A stretch of DNA of 64,000 nucleotides from positions 24,456,001 to 24,520,000 of the forward strand of contig OX940869.1 in NCBI GenBank assembly GCA_954871525.1. The letters are read 5' to 3'. This DNA comes from Parietaria judaica (taxonomy: Eukaryota; Streptophyta; Magnoliopsida; Rosales; Urticaceae). Each line of letters opens with the position of its first letter. The stretch's first letter is position 1. Under the pieces are notes generated by a model. That model had not been told where the DNA came from. It saw only the letters and a program-made list of their open reading frames with translations, and searched no databases. Shown piece after piece: positions 1-10,407 of this stretch. The translations under genes were made by a program, and so were the position numbers.

Positions 1-230
1 TCACGTATTATCGAACATAAAATACATATAGATTCTTCAAGATCTAACGGGGGACGCAGATTTAGGGTACTTTGGGAATTACAAACCATGTTGATCAACT
101 ATAAAAAGATTAAATGTCAGGATTATGGATGGTGATACAAAATAAAACACGACCCAAAACACTTAAAAATAAATAAATAACTTTATGGTGTTGTACCCTA
201 GATACCGTAACCTATGCTCTGATACCAAAC
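1..230 (-). mobile_element. Leader/PBS segment of a second, tandem chromovirus copy
   Basis: This stretch is identical, as far as I can see, to 5889-6118, the internal sequence next to the PBS-side LTR of the element to its right. It contains the reverse complement of a primer-binding site (see 215-227) and then meets the LTR at 231. In minus orientation the order is LTR, internal, LTR, internal leader, so the window begins inside a second internal region that shares the 231-2332 LTR. The rest of that copy is off the left edge. Confidence 0.85.
215..227 (-). other. Primer-binding site (initiator Met tRNA), tandem copy
   Basis: The minus strand reads TGGTATCAGAGCA. This is the standard plant retrotransposon PBS complementary to the 3' end of initiator methionine tRNA. 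It starts 3 bases beyond the LTR boundary at 231. The same site recurs at 6103-6115. Confidence 0.9.
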
Positions 231-2332
231 TGTAACGCCTCTATGTGGGGGTTAGTAGAATAAGACAAAAACAACGACTTTTCAAACTTGGACCGGTCAA
301 TGACACATCATCATTCAACCGATATCGTTGAATATTCAATGTCCACGTCAACAAACATATAACCTTTGCCCATGGGACGTAAAACGACAATACAACATCA
401 ACGACCACAGTTTATACAACACCATAAAACGACAAATACAAAGTACCACCATCACAAATATCCTTAATTTAATCCATTACATTTCCGAAATAAAAGATCA
501 ACTCAAAATACAAAATTCATAACGACGAACGCTAAAGGTATAGTTAAGCAAAACGACACGTAGCTTTCCTGAATCAGACTACTCCTCATCCGGAGTCTGA
601 TACTGAACACCACCTGAAGCTGGAAAGAAAAAAAATGTATATGGAAGGGATGAGCACCACACGCTCAGTAGGGAATCTATTACCAATTCTCTTTACCGAA
701 CCATTATTAGTCAAATTTCAATTAATTAAAATAAACGCCAACATAAACCATTTATTCATCATTTTCATAAAATAAATAAATAAATATACCCCACAAAAGT
801 CAAATCATTTCGGTGGTCCATGCCGAGTCAGCTCGCGCCTTTACTCCACTATATCCCATCGAGTCCTCAAGGCACGAGCACAGGTGGACTAGAAGTCCCT
901 AACCGTAACTCGCCCTCGACTCGGGATCCTAATCTCCACCAAAGACGGCCAGTTCGCCATGGGTCGAAATGTTGACTTTTGGGTCCAATCATATCCATAT
1001 ATGTATCCATATCCATGTCCGGCCTACTGCGCAGTAGCCAGCTGCTCGTCAGCAGCTCATCCGCCCGAAGCGGGTACCATATCATCACACACATCATCCG
1101 CCCGAAGCGGATACGATATCATAATAATTATCATCCGCCCAACGCGGGTATCAACATACGTCATCCCGACGTAATCATAAACATAAAATATAATAACGAA
1201 TATCAAACCATACCTGGTTCTCTGCCTCGCTCTCAAGCGACGACAATCAGGACATTAATTTTATCAATATTAACCTATCCGGTTCAATCTTAGTTAATTA
1301 GTTGGTTTCTACGTTCATTTTAAATAGCGAGAAAAGGTAATAGCCCCTACCTCGATTTGTGGAAACTTGATCGATTGACTAGCTAGTTGAAGATGCGGGT
1401 TTTTCTTGGCCTTGAGCCCGATGATCGTAACTTGAGGTTCCGATACCGTGTCCGAAACGGGCAATACGATTCGCACGGTCTCCAAAGCTAACATGGAATG
1501 ACAATAAACTTTAATATAATACCGATATCATTCATAAGTCAAAATATCACTAAGATTGGAATTCAAATTGTCAATTGAAAACCCGATACGCTGAAAATTA
1601 ACCCGGGCCGAATTCCCGTCAGGCACGCAAAACGAGGCAGCAAAACGGGGATCAATTCGACAATGTAATACCTCTCCTAGTCTAATTCGACTATTCTAAA
1701 CACAATGGCGAGGTCAATTTCATCGATCAAAGCCCGAAACACACTCAATTTAATCCTTTTAATTTCTGCAACTAGGGCAAGGGAATTGAAGCTCACCGGG
1801 AGTCCGATTACAATTCCGATCGAGGGCTTTCGATCTCCTCGACGAGAGCTTTAAAACCCCCAAATCAATTTCAGGATCGGAAGTGTACGACGCCGGCCGG
1901 CGGCGATGGTGGCCGGCGGCGACGGCGACGGAGCGCCTCCATCAAACACTATTGAGCCTCCTGAGTCCGACTATGGTGTTAGTTTTCTAAAAATCCAACT
2001 CGTTCGGAATAAATCTAAGGAAATCAAACCGAACCTTTCGGCAACTACTCTGGCCAATTCCCTCAACTTCCGGCCGACGACCACCAATCACCGGACTCGT
2101 CTCTTCACGAGCTTTCCGACGGTACCAACCATTCGTCGATCGGAGTTCTAGAGAATAAGATATGGTGTCTTGAATCTTGGATGTGAGAGAAAGAAAAAAA
2201 AATGAAGAGAGAGAGAGAACGGGGAAATGAATGAGAGGGGGAAAGAGAATGGTTCATTCGAACCTTTTCTCTGACAAATTTTTTTTTTTTTTTTTTTTAA
2301 TAAACATATATATATATATTATGGGCTTGACA
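231..2332 (-). repeat. LTR of Ty3/gypsy chromovirus (shared by two tandem internals)
   Basis: The plus strand starts TGTAACGCC and ends GGGCTTGACA, so the minus-strand LTR has TG...CA ends. It is about 2.1 kb and matches 6119-8222 with about five substitutions that I could find plus length changes in a poly-T run and an AT run. One side is bounded by a PBS and the other by a polypurine tract. It contains three short tandem copies of a CATCCGCCC-type unit near 1056-1150. Short ORFs inside it are not conserved coding sequence. Confidence 0.92.
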
Positions 2333-2349
2333 ATACTCCACCCCTTTAA
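2333..2349 (-). other. Polypurine tract next to the 3' LTR
   Basis: The minus strand reads AAAGGGGTGGAGTAT directly before the LTR start TGTCAAGCCC. The sequence just upstream, around 2355-2370, carries the ATTTCGAGGACGAAAT signature usually seen before the PPT in Del/Tekay chromoviruses. Confidence 0.75.
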
Positions 2350-4420
2350 AAAAATTTCGTCCTCGAAATTTAAGCGAAGTCATTCCCGAATAAAGATGGG
2401 TACTTCTCAATCATCTCTGACTCTAACTCCCATGTTGCCCCTCTTAGGTTGTGATGGTTCCACACCACTTTGACTAAAGAGATTCTCGCCGACGAAGAAC
2501 TTTACCTTCATGTTCGATAATCTAAATCACGTATTCCTCGTACGTTGCATTTTCTTGAATGAGTATCTCTGTCTACTCAATGATTTGTTGAGGATCAGGT
2601 TCATATTTCCTCAACATCGACACACGAAACACATTGTGAACATGAGATAATTGCGGAGGTAAATCAAGCTTGTATGCAAGTGGTCCAACTATTTCTACTA
2701 TCTCGAATGGACCGGTGTATCGCGTAACCAACTTTTTTTTTTTTTTTTTAATGAGAAACACCGCGCATTAGTGTAACCTTCAGAAACATATAGTCGCCAA
2801 CCATGAATCCCAATGGCCTTCGTCTTCGATCCGGGAAACTCTTCTGGCAACTTTGAGTAGTCTTGAGTCTTTCCCGAATAAGCTTAATCGCTTCAGTTGT
2901 CTCTCTGAGGTAGGAAGGACCGAAAGTAATACAATCTTCATACTCGGCCCAACAAAGAGGTGAACAACAAGGTTGACCATACAAGGCATTATACACTGTC
3001 ATACTGATACTAGCCTGAAAGATATTATTGTAAGCAAACTCCACGAATGGTAGTTGCTCATTCCACTTTCTTCCAAAATCTTAGGCGCATGTCCGAAGCA
3101 TGTCTTCTAAGATCTGAATTACTCGCTCTGATTGGCCATCGGTCTGAGGATGAAAAGATGTGCTCAAACTCAAATCGGTTCCCATTTCAAGGAACGAGCG
3201 TCTCGGTCGAAAACTATTGAAACATGGACTCCATAAAGCTTTACTATCTTTTCCACATATAGTTTACAGAGTTTCGAAACCTTGTAACATGTCCGAATGG
3301 GCTTAAAGTGGGCTGATTTTGTCAGTCTATCAACGATCACCCACACTGCATCATGTCCACCGCGAGACCGAGGGAGTCCTGAAACGAAGTCCATAGTGAT
3401 GCATTCTCATTTCCACTCAGGTATTTCCAGTGGTCTGAGCTCCCCCACCGGGTTTATGAGGCTCTTCTTTAACCAGTTGACAAACTGGACATCTCTTCAC
3501 GAACAACGCCACATCGGATTTCATTACGTACCAATGATACTGCCTCTTCAGATCTTGGTACATCTTCGTACTCCCTAAGTGAATAGCAAACTTGGAACGA
3601 TGAGCTTCATGTAAGATGACGCTTCGTAGTGTAGCATCATCATCTACCGCAAGCCTTCCTTTGTACAATAAAAATACATCGACTCCCACACTCCATCCTT
3701 TAAATTGTTCTCTAGTTTGTAATTGATTCCATATCTCTTGTAATGTCCCATCGCTTCATTGATTTCGTCTGACTGGAAGTACCATTGATGGAACAGCTAT
3801 GACGATGTACGCACATGCTTTGAATCCGTCGCTATGGAATTCTCAATTGTAATCACTTATGGTAGCCGATCTTGTCCAAGGTTCCAAAGTCAGAGAAGCA
3901 ACCATACAATCGTTCTTCCGACTCAATGCATCGGCCACCACATTCGTCCTTCCTGGGCGATACTATAGACTAAAATCATAATCTTCCATATCCTCCACCT
4001 ATATTAGTTGTCGTAGATTCAAATCTCTTCGCACGAACCAGTACTTGAGACTTTAATGATCAGCGAATATCTCGAATCTTGAGCTATAAAGATGAAAACG
4101 CCAAATTTTAAGTGTAAATATCATTGTTGCTAGCTCCAGGTCATGGGTAGGATAATTTACTTCGTGCAACTACAACTGCCTAGAACCATATGTCACCATT
4201 CTCCCTGGTTGCATAAGCACACAACCAAGTCCATTTCGAGATGCATCTATATACACTGTAAACACTTCATCTACACTGGGAACAACAAGGACAAGAGCAC
4301 TCGTCAATCAGCGTTTCAATTCTGAAAATACTCTTTATATTTGTCAACCCAACTGAACTGGATATCTTTTCTGGTAAGCTTGCTTAGCGGCGTACCAATC
4401 TTTTGAAAAAAATTCTCCAC

Positions 4421-4455
<35 letters not shown>

Positions 4456-5602
4456 ACTCGCAAGCCCTAGGAAGCTTCAAACTTCTGTCACATTTCTCGG
4501 CTGCCTTTAGTTCGAGATAACTTCAGTTTTTGATGGGTACACGACAATACCTTCTTGCGAGATCACGTGGCCTAAAATTTCACTTCTGTCATCAAGAATT
4601 AACATTTTTCTTTCTTTGCATAGAGACGATGGTCCCGTAAAGTCTGAAAAACTATTTGCAAATGTTCTGCGTGTTCACCTAGGGTTTTTGAATAGATAAT
4701 TATGTCGTCAATGAAGGCAACAATGAATCGATCCAACTGTGATCGGAAGATTCTGCTCTCAGGTCCATAAACGCCGATGGAGCTTGTTAAACCAAAAGGC
4801 ATAACCATGAACTCAAAGTGATCATAACGTGTACGGAACGCTATCTTCAGGGTGTCGGCATCTCGAATATTCAACCGGTGGTAACCCGACCGCAAATTTT
4901 TTTTTTTTATTGGTCGAATAAATCATCAATGCGCAAAAATGGCATTCATTCTTACTCGTTATCTTGTTGAGCTGTCTGTAGACCACACAAAAGCGTAAAC
5001 TACCATTATTTTTCTTAATGAATAACAGTGGCGCTCCCCACGGTGATGTACTCCGCCAGATAAACCTTTTACTCAACAAGTCGTCTAATTGCTTCTTCAA
5101 TTCTGCCAATTTTGTTGGAGCCATACGATAATGAGCCATAGAAATCGGAAAAAATCCCAAGAACTAGTTTAATTTCAAACCCAATCCACAATCTGGAGGA
5201 AATCATAAAATCTCCGAGGGAAACACATCTTCAAGATCTTGTACTATGGGGATGTGCGGGTTGATTGCACTTTGCCTCACACCTTCGATGGCACAATTAA
5301 CTCCTGACCTTTCAAAATTCATCTTTCCTCCAAGGAGAGACTTCAAAATAAAATCATGAGGCCATATTAACATGCTCATTTTCTTTTCTTCTAAGGGTGC
5401 CATGTATTTTGTAGCAGTCTACTATAACAATGTACTTCTCTAATAAATTCAATTCCAATGTTACGTCAAACTCTATCATACCGAGAACGATTACGTCAAA
5501 TGAGAATTTACTTCCCTCAATGACAAGCTTACAAGACTTGCAGATCATTAAAGCTTTTGGCAATTTCCTATATGAGCGCACAACGATGAAGGAATAATAC
5601 AT
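2350..5602 (-). pseudogene. Degenerate chromovirus pol (protease, RT, RNase H, integrase, chromodomain)
   Basis: Read on the minus strand, broken frames give the Ty3/gypsy order. A protease C-terminal part lies at 5602-5354 with an FDVTLELNLL variant of the usual FDVILGMDWL. Reverse transcriptase lies at 5160-4599 with [19 protein letters not shown] and FIDDIIIYS, where FIDD stands at the YxDD catalytic box. The integrase zinc finger lies at 3689-3417 (paired His, then CPVC), the integrase core at 3394-3170 and the integrase C-terminus at 3044-2573 (RYTGPFEI, HNVFRVSMLRKY). A frameshifted chromodomain at about 2540-2380 shows ATWELESEM and KYPSLFG, which places it in the Tekay/Del chromoviruses. 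There are many stops and frameshifts, and several coincide with poly-T runs (about 2733-2749, 4423-4451, 4897-4909). It cannot make a functional polyprotein. Confidence 0.88.
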
Positions 5603-6118
5603 GTCTCGAAGTTTTTGGCAGAAACAATCAGTTCTGAGAAATTAGATTAACGCTTTGGCGTAAGGTTCTCGCAAACCCATTGCGCATGAAATCATTACCC
5701 AAAATTTACCATGCTAGCTTCAGTGCTGTCTACGACATCAGAATTATCAAGCACCTCAAATTTTTCTTCATTAATGTCGATCGCTTTTCAATTGTAGCAG
5801 CACAGGAAATTCATCAAACTATAGAGGATTTTGGAACAGGATCTCCTTAAAGATTTCATTATTTCAACTGCAGAATTAAGAGATTGTATCACGTATTATC
5901 GAACATAAAATACATATAGATTCTTCAAGATCTAACGGGGGACGCAGATTTAGGGTACTTTGGGAATTACAAACCATGTTGATCAACTATAAAAAGATTA
6001 AATGTCAGGATTATGGATGGTGATACAAAATAAAACACGACCCAAAACACTTAAAAATAAATAAATAACTTTATGGTGTTGTACCCTAGATACCGTAACC
6101 TATGCTCTGATACCAAAC
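5603..6118 (-). mobile_element. Chromovirus leader region with no recognisable gag
   Basis: Only about 0.5 kb separates the protease remnant from the PBS. A normal chromovirus has a gag of about 1 kb or more here. No capsid or CCHC zinc-knuckle coding sequence is visible on the minus strand, so gag appears deleted. The segment 5889-6118 is duplicated at 1-230. Confidence 0.65.
6103..6115 (-). other. Primer-binding site (initiator Met tRNA)
   Basis: The minus strand reads TGGTATCAGAGCA, 3 bases past the LTR boundary at 6119. It identifies 6119-8222 as the 5' LTR of the complete element in minus orientation. Confidence 0.9.
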
Positions 6119-8222
6119 TGTAACGCCTCTATGTGGGGGTTAGTAGAATAAGACAAAAACAACGACTTTTCAAACTTGGACCGGTCAATGACACATCATC
6201 ATTCAACCGATATCGTTGAATATTCAATGTCCACGTCAACAAACATATAACCTTTGCCCATGGGACGTAAAACGACAATACAACATCAACGACCACAGTT
6301 TATACAACACCATAAAACGACAAATACAAAGTACCACCATCACAAATATCCTTAATTTAATCCATTACATTTCCGAAATAAAAGATCAACTCAAAATACA
6401 AAATTCATAACGACGAACGCTAAAGGTATAGTTAAGCAAAACGACACGTAGCTTTCCTGAATCAGACTACTCCTCATCCGGAGTCTGATACTGAACACCA
6501 CCTGAAGCTGGAAAGAAAAAAAATGTATATGGAAGGGATGAGCACCACACGCTCAGTAGGGAATCTATTACCAATTCTCTTTACCGAACCATTATTAGTC
6601 AAATTTCAATTAATTAAAATAAACGCCAACATAAACCATTTATTCATCATTTTCATAAAATAAATAAATAAATATACCCCACAAAAGTCAAATCATTTCG
6701 GTGGTCCATGCCGAGTCAGCTCGCGCCTTTACTCCACTATATCCCATCGAGTCCTCAAGGCACGAGCACAGGTGGACTAGAAGTCCCTAACCGTAACTCG
6801 CCCTCGACTCGGGATCCTAATCTCCACCAAAGACGGCCAGTTCGCCATGGGTCGAAATGTTGACTTTTGGGTCCAATCATATCCATATATGTATCCATAT
6901 CCATGTCCGGCCTACTGCGCAGTAGCCAGCTGCTCGTCAGCAGCTCATCCGCCCGAAGCGGGTACCATATCATCACACACATCATCCGCCCGAAGCGGAT
7001 ACGATATCATAATAATTATCATCCGCCCAACGCGGGTATCAACATACGTCATCCCGACGTAATCATAAACATAAAATATAATAACGAATATCAAACCATA
7101 CCTGGTTCTCTGCCTCGCTCTCAAGCGACGACAATCAGGACATTAATTTTATCAATATTAACCTATCCGGTTCAATCTTAGTTAATTAGTTGGTTTCTAC
7201 GTTCATTTTAAATAGCGAGAAAAGGTAATAGCCCCTACCTCGATTTGTGGAAACTTGATCGATTGACTAGCTAGTTGAAGATGCGGGTTTTTCTTGGCCT
7301 TGAGCCCGATGATCGCAACTTGAGGTTCCGATACCGTGTCCGAAACGGGCAATACGATTCGCACGGTCTCCAAAGCTAACACAGAATGACAATAAACTTT
7401 AATATAATACCGATATCATTCATAATTCAAAATATCACTAAGATTGGAATTCAAATTGTCAATTGAAAACCCGATACGCTGAAAATTAACCCGGGCCGAA
7501 TTCCCGTCAGGCACGCAAAACGAGGCAGCAAAACGGGGATCAATTCGACAATGTAATACCTCTCCTAGTCTAATTCGACTATTCTAAACACAATGGCGAG
7601 GTCAATTTCATCGATCAAAGCCCGAAACACACTCAATTTAATCCTTTTAATTTCTGCAACTAGGGCAAGGGAATTGAAGCTCACCGGGAGTCCGATTACA
7701 ATTCCGATCGAGGGCTTTCGATCTCCTCGACGAGAGCTTTAAAACCCCCAAATCAATTTCAGGATCGGAAGTGTACGACGCCGGCCGGCGGCGATGGTGG
7801 CCGGCGGCGACGGCGACGGAGCGCCTCCATCAAACACTATTGAGCCTCCTGAGTCCGACTATGGTGTTAGTTTTCTAAAAATCCAACTCGTTCGGAATAA
7901 ATCTAAGGAAATCAAACCGAACCTTTCGGCAACTACTCTGGCCAATTCCCTCAACTTCCGGCCGACGACCACCAATCACCGGACTCGTCTCTTCACGAGC
8001 TTTCCGACGGTACCAACCATTCGTCGATCGGAGTTCTAGAGAATAAGATATGGTGTCTTGAATCTTGGATGTGAGAGAAAGAAAAAAAAATGAAGAGAGA
8101 GAGAGAACGGGGAAATGAATGAGGGGGAAAGAGAATGGTTCATTCGAACCTTTTCTCTGACAAATTTTTTTTTTTTTTTTTTTTTTAATAAACATAAATA
8201 TATATATATTATGGGCTTGACA
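6119..8222 (-). repeat. 5' LTR of Ty3/gypsy chromovirus
   Basis: Near-identical partner of 231-2332. It starts TGTAACGCC and ends GGGCTTGACA on the plus strand. Differences I found are a T/C change near 7315, two near 7382, one near 7425, a 2-bp loss near 8122 and different lengths of the poly-T and AT runs. It ends at the host sequence beginning GAAGCATTTAG at 8223. The target-site duplication cannot be checked because the other outer end is outside the window. Confidence 0.92.
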
Positions 8223-8492
8223 GAAGCATTTAGAAAGAGACAACATAAATGTCACGAGCCATGACATAATCGAAATGCACAGGTAAATATCACAGTTCAT
8301 GACATGCTTTGCCGAAATTCGCTGTGTCGGTTACATAATGATTATAAGACTTTTGACATGCCATTGTTGGAACGGTTGAGCGTTAATTTACTACCAAAAG
8401 TTTACAGAGATTGTCATATAAATTATGTTTACTGCTCTTATTATGACTAACTAGTTTAGATTCTAGACTAAGCTTCTTCTTTACCATTGTAG

Positions 8493-8844
8493 GTTCGCGG
8501 GGCAATGGAGAAGTACCCTCCTTACCAAACCATTTTTTCGAAACTATCTTACGGAGAAAGCCAGATGCTTGACAAGGCTTTCTACGAAGAGGAAGTCAAA
8601 AGACTCTGCCTGGCATTTGAGCAACAGGTCAGTTCGGTAGCGGTACTTTTCTGGTATTCCGTTTCTGCCCTTTCCTGGTCCTCTGTTTACTAACCTTCCT
8701 ATACCGTTTCAGTTCCACTATGGTGTTTTCTTCGCGTACATGAGGCTGAGGGAGCAGGAGATCAGGAACCTCATGTGGATCTCCGAGTGCGTGGCTCAGA
8801 ACCAGAAGTCCAGAGTTCACGACAGCGTCGTCTTCATATTCTAG
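8493..8844 (+). CDS. VHA-d: V-type H+-ATPase subunit d, last two exons
   Basis: The exons 8493-8627 and 8713-8844 join in frame across a GT-AG intron and give the C-terminal 88 residues of the plant V-ATPase d subunit. Conserved blocks are [49 protein letters not shown] and [14 protein letters not shown]. Subunit d sits on the membrane Vo sector and couples the rotor to the central stalk in proton pumping at tonoplast and trans-Golgi. The first exon follows an AG at 8491-8492 that continues from an upstream exon, but the LTR ends only 270 bp upstream. The N-terminal three quarters must therefore lie left of the window, if it is still linked. Whether this is a working gene with a giant intron or a truncated copy is open. 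Confidence 0.9.
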
Positions 8845-10342
8845 CCGTGCTCGGGGCTGTTTGTGTAATCTTCTCTGTACATTTGCCTACCCCGAGAGAT
8901 GGGTGCAGTCACGTCGCGTGCTGTGGTGTTTGTTGGAACGAAACGCGTTTTATATATTCTATTCATTGTTTAGCGGGGAAATGCCATGATAATAATATTC
9001 ATAAAATGTATTTTGGTGTGAGGAGGGATTGAACTTCTGTTTCGTGATCATGTATCAATAAGAGTCGCTGTTGCGATTGATTTTAAGTTCTGTTTATTGG
9101 ACTGCATTCAGTTACATTGCCCTGTTGATACCGCAATTATAATTTATGCTTAGTTAGGGGCGGGAAATTTGGCTCTGAAACCCAGTTTTATTCCGGTCGC
9201 AGTCCAGTTTTGCCTCCAAAACTTGGCTTTTTATATCAAACAATTGGAACCAGGCCAGACTAGTCGCGGCTTAGAAACTCGAGAATTGAGATTGACCCGA
9301 GGCAAAAAAGGGTCCGGTAGCAAGTAGCAACAATGTTCTTCGAGAATAATTTTTTTATTTCTAATTAACAAATTATACATCTAGAGTTTTATTTTCTACA
9401 TTATTTGAAATTTGAGCTATATTTATTATTTGATTATTGACTATTTTACAAATTGACAAAAATAAAATCAATTTCTTACTTTAATAATAATGATAAAGAT
9501 ATTTAAAAAACCGGGTTAAGTTCAGTCTTGTCGAAGCCTTCTGGTATCGTTTTTACTTTGCTAAGTTTTAGGAAATAATAATGAAAAAGGTACCTTAATT
9601 TAAGAAAAAAATAGCAATCATGTACTCATGTTGTGTAAAAGTATAGGGTATGTGTTTTCGATCTCCTTTTTAGTCTTTGTCATTACTTTTTAATAAAACT
9701 GTCATCGCAATTATTATTTACCACGTATAATTTTATGCATTTTTTAAAATAAATATTTATTTAAATGATTATTTATTTCATCATAATAATGATGTAAATA
9801 ATTGTTTAAATTAAGTTTACGAAGAAGTAAATAACTATTTATATGTAATTTTAAATTTAAAAAATGCGTCAAATAACACATGATAAATGATAATTGCGAT
9901 AACACTTTTTTTAAAAAGCAACGGCAAAGACATAATAGAGACAGAAAACACAGACCCTATATTTTTACACGATTTGTGTACTTCGACCGTCACAAAAGTA
10001 ACGGCAAACCAGAATAGAGACACAAAACACAGACCCTATATTTTTAGGCAACTTGAGGACAATGGCCGTCGCTATTTTTCGTATAAACTTGCGTACATTT
10101 GCCGTTAGTATGTCATATGTCGTTTTTGCTTTTAGAATAAACGACATGTTGTGTTTTATTTTTTATTTTTTTGAAAGAACGACATGTCGTGTTGATGTTG
10201 TATTACTTGCTTTCTTCTTGGAAGACGATCAACTTCATAGAATCTCCTCCGTACCAACAGCAAACTTTATCTTCCAATCTTCTTCTTCTTCTCCAAATCC
10301 CCTCTCTCCAATTCTAGGGCTCCACCAAGCTCTGCTCTGGCT
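8845..10342. other. VHA-d 3' UTR and intergenic DNA
   Basis: An AATAAG signal lies near 9056, where the VHA-d transcript could end. The rest is AT-rich with no supported gene. A diverged direct repeat of about 60 bp occurs at roughly 9920-9970 and 10000-10050; both copies carry ACACAGACCCTATATTTTTA. Confidence 0.5.
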
Positions 10343-10357
10343 ATGGAGGATCCATCC

Positions 10358-10407
<50 letters not shown>

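Noticed and set aside
867..1293. Short ORFs repeated in both LTRs (also near 6755-7181)
   Set aside because: They occur twice only because the LTR is duplicated; composition and lack of domains argue against a gene.
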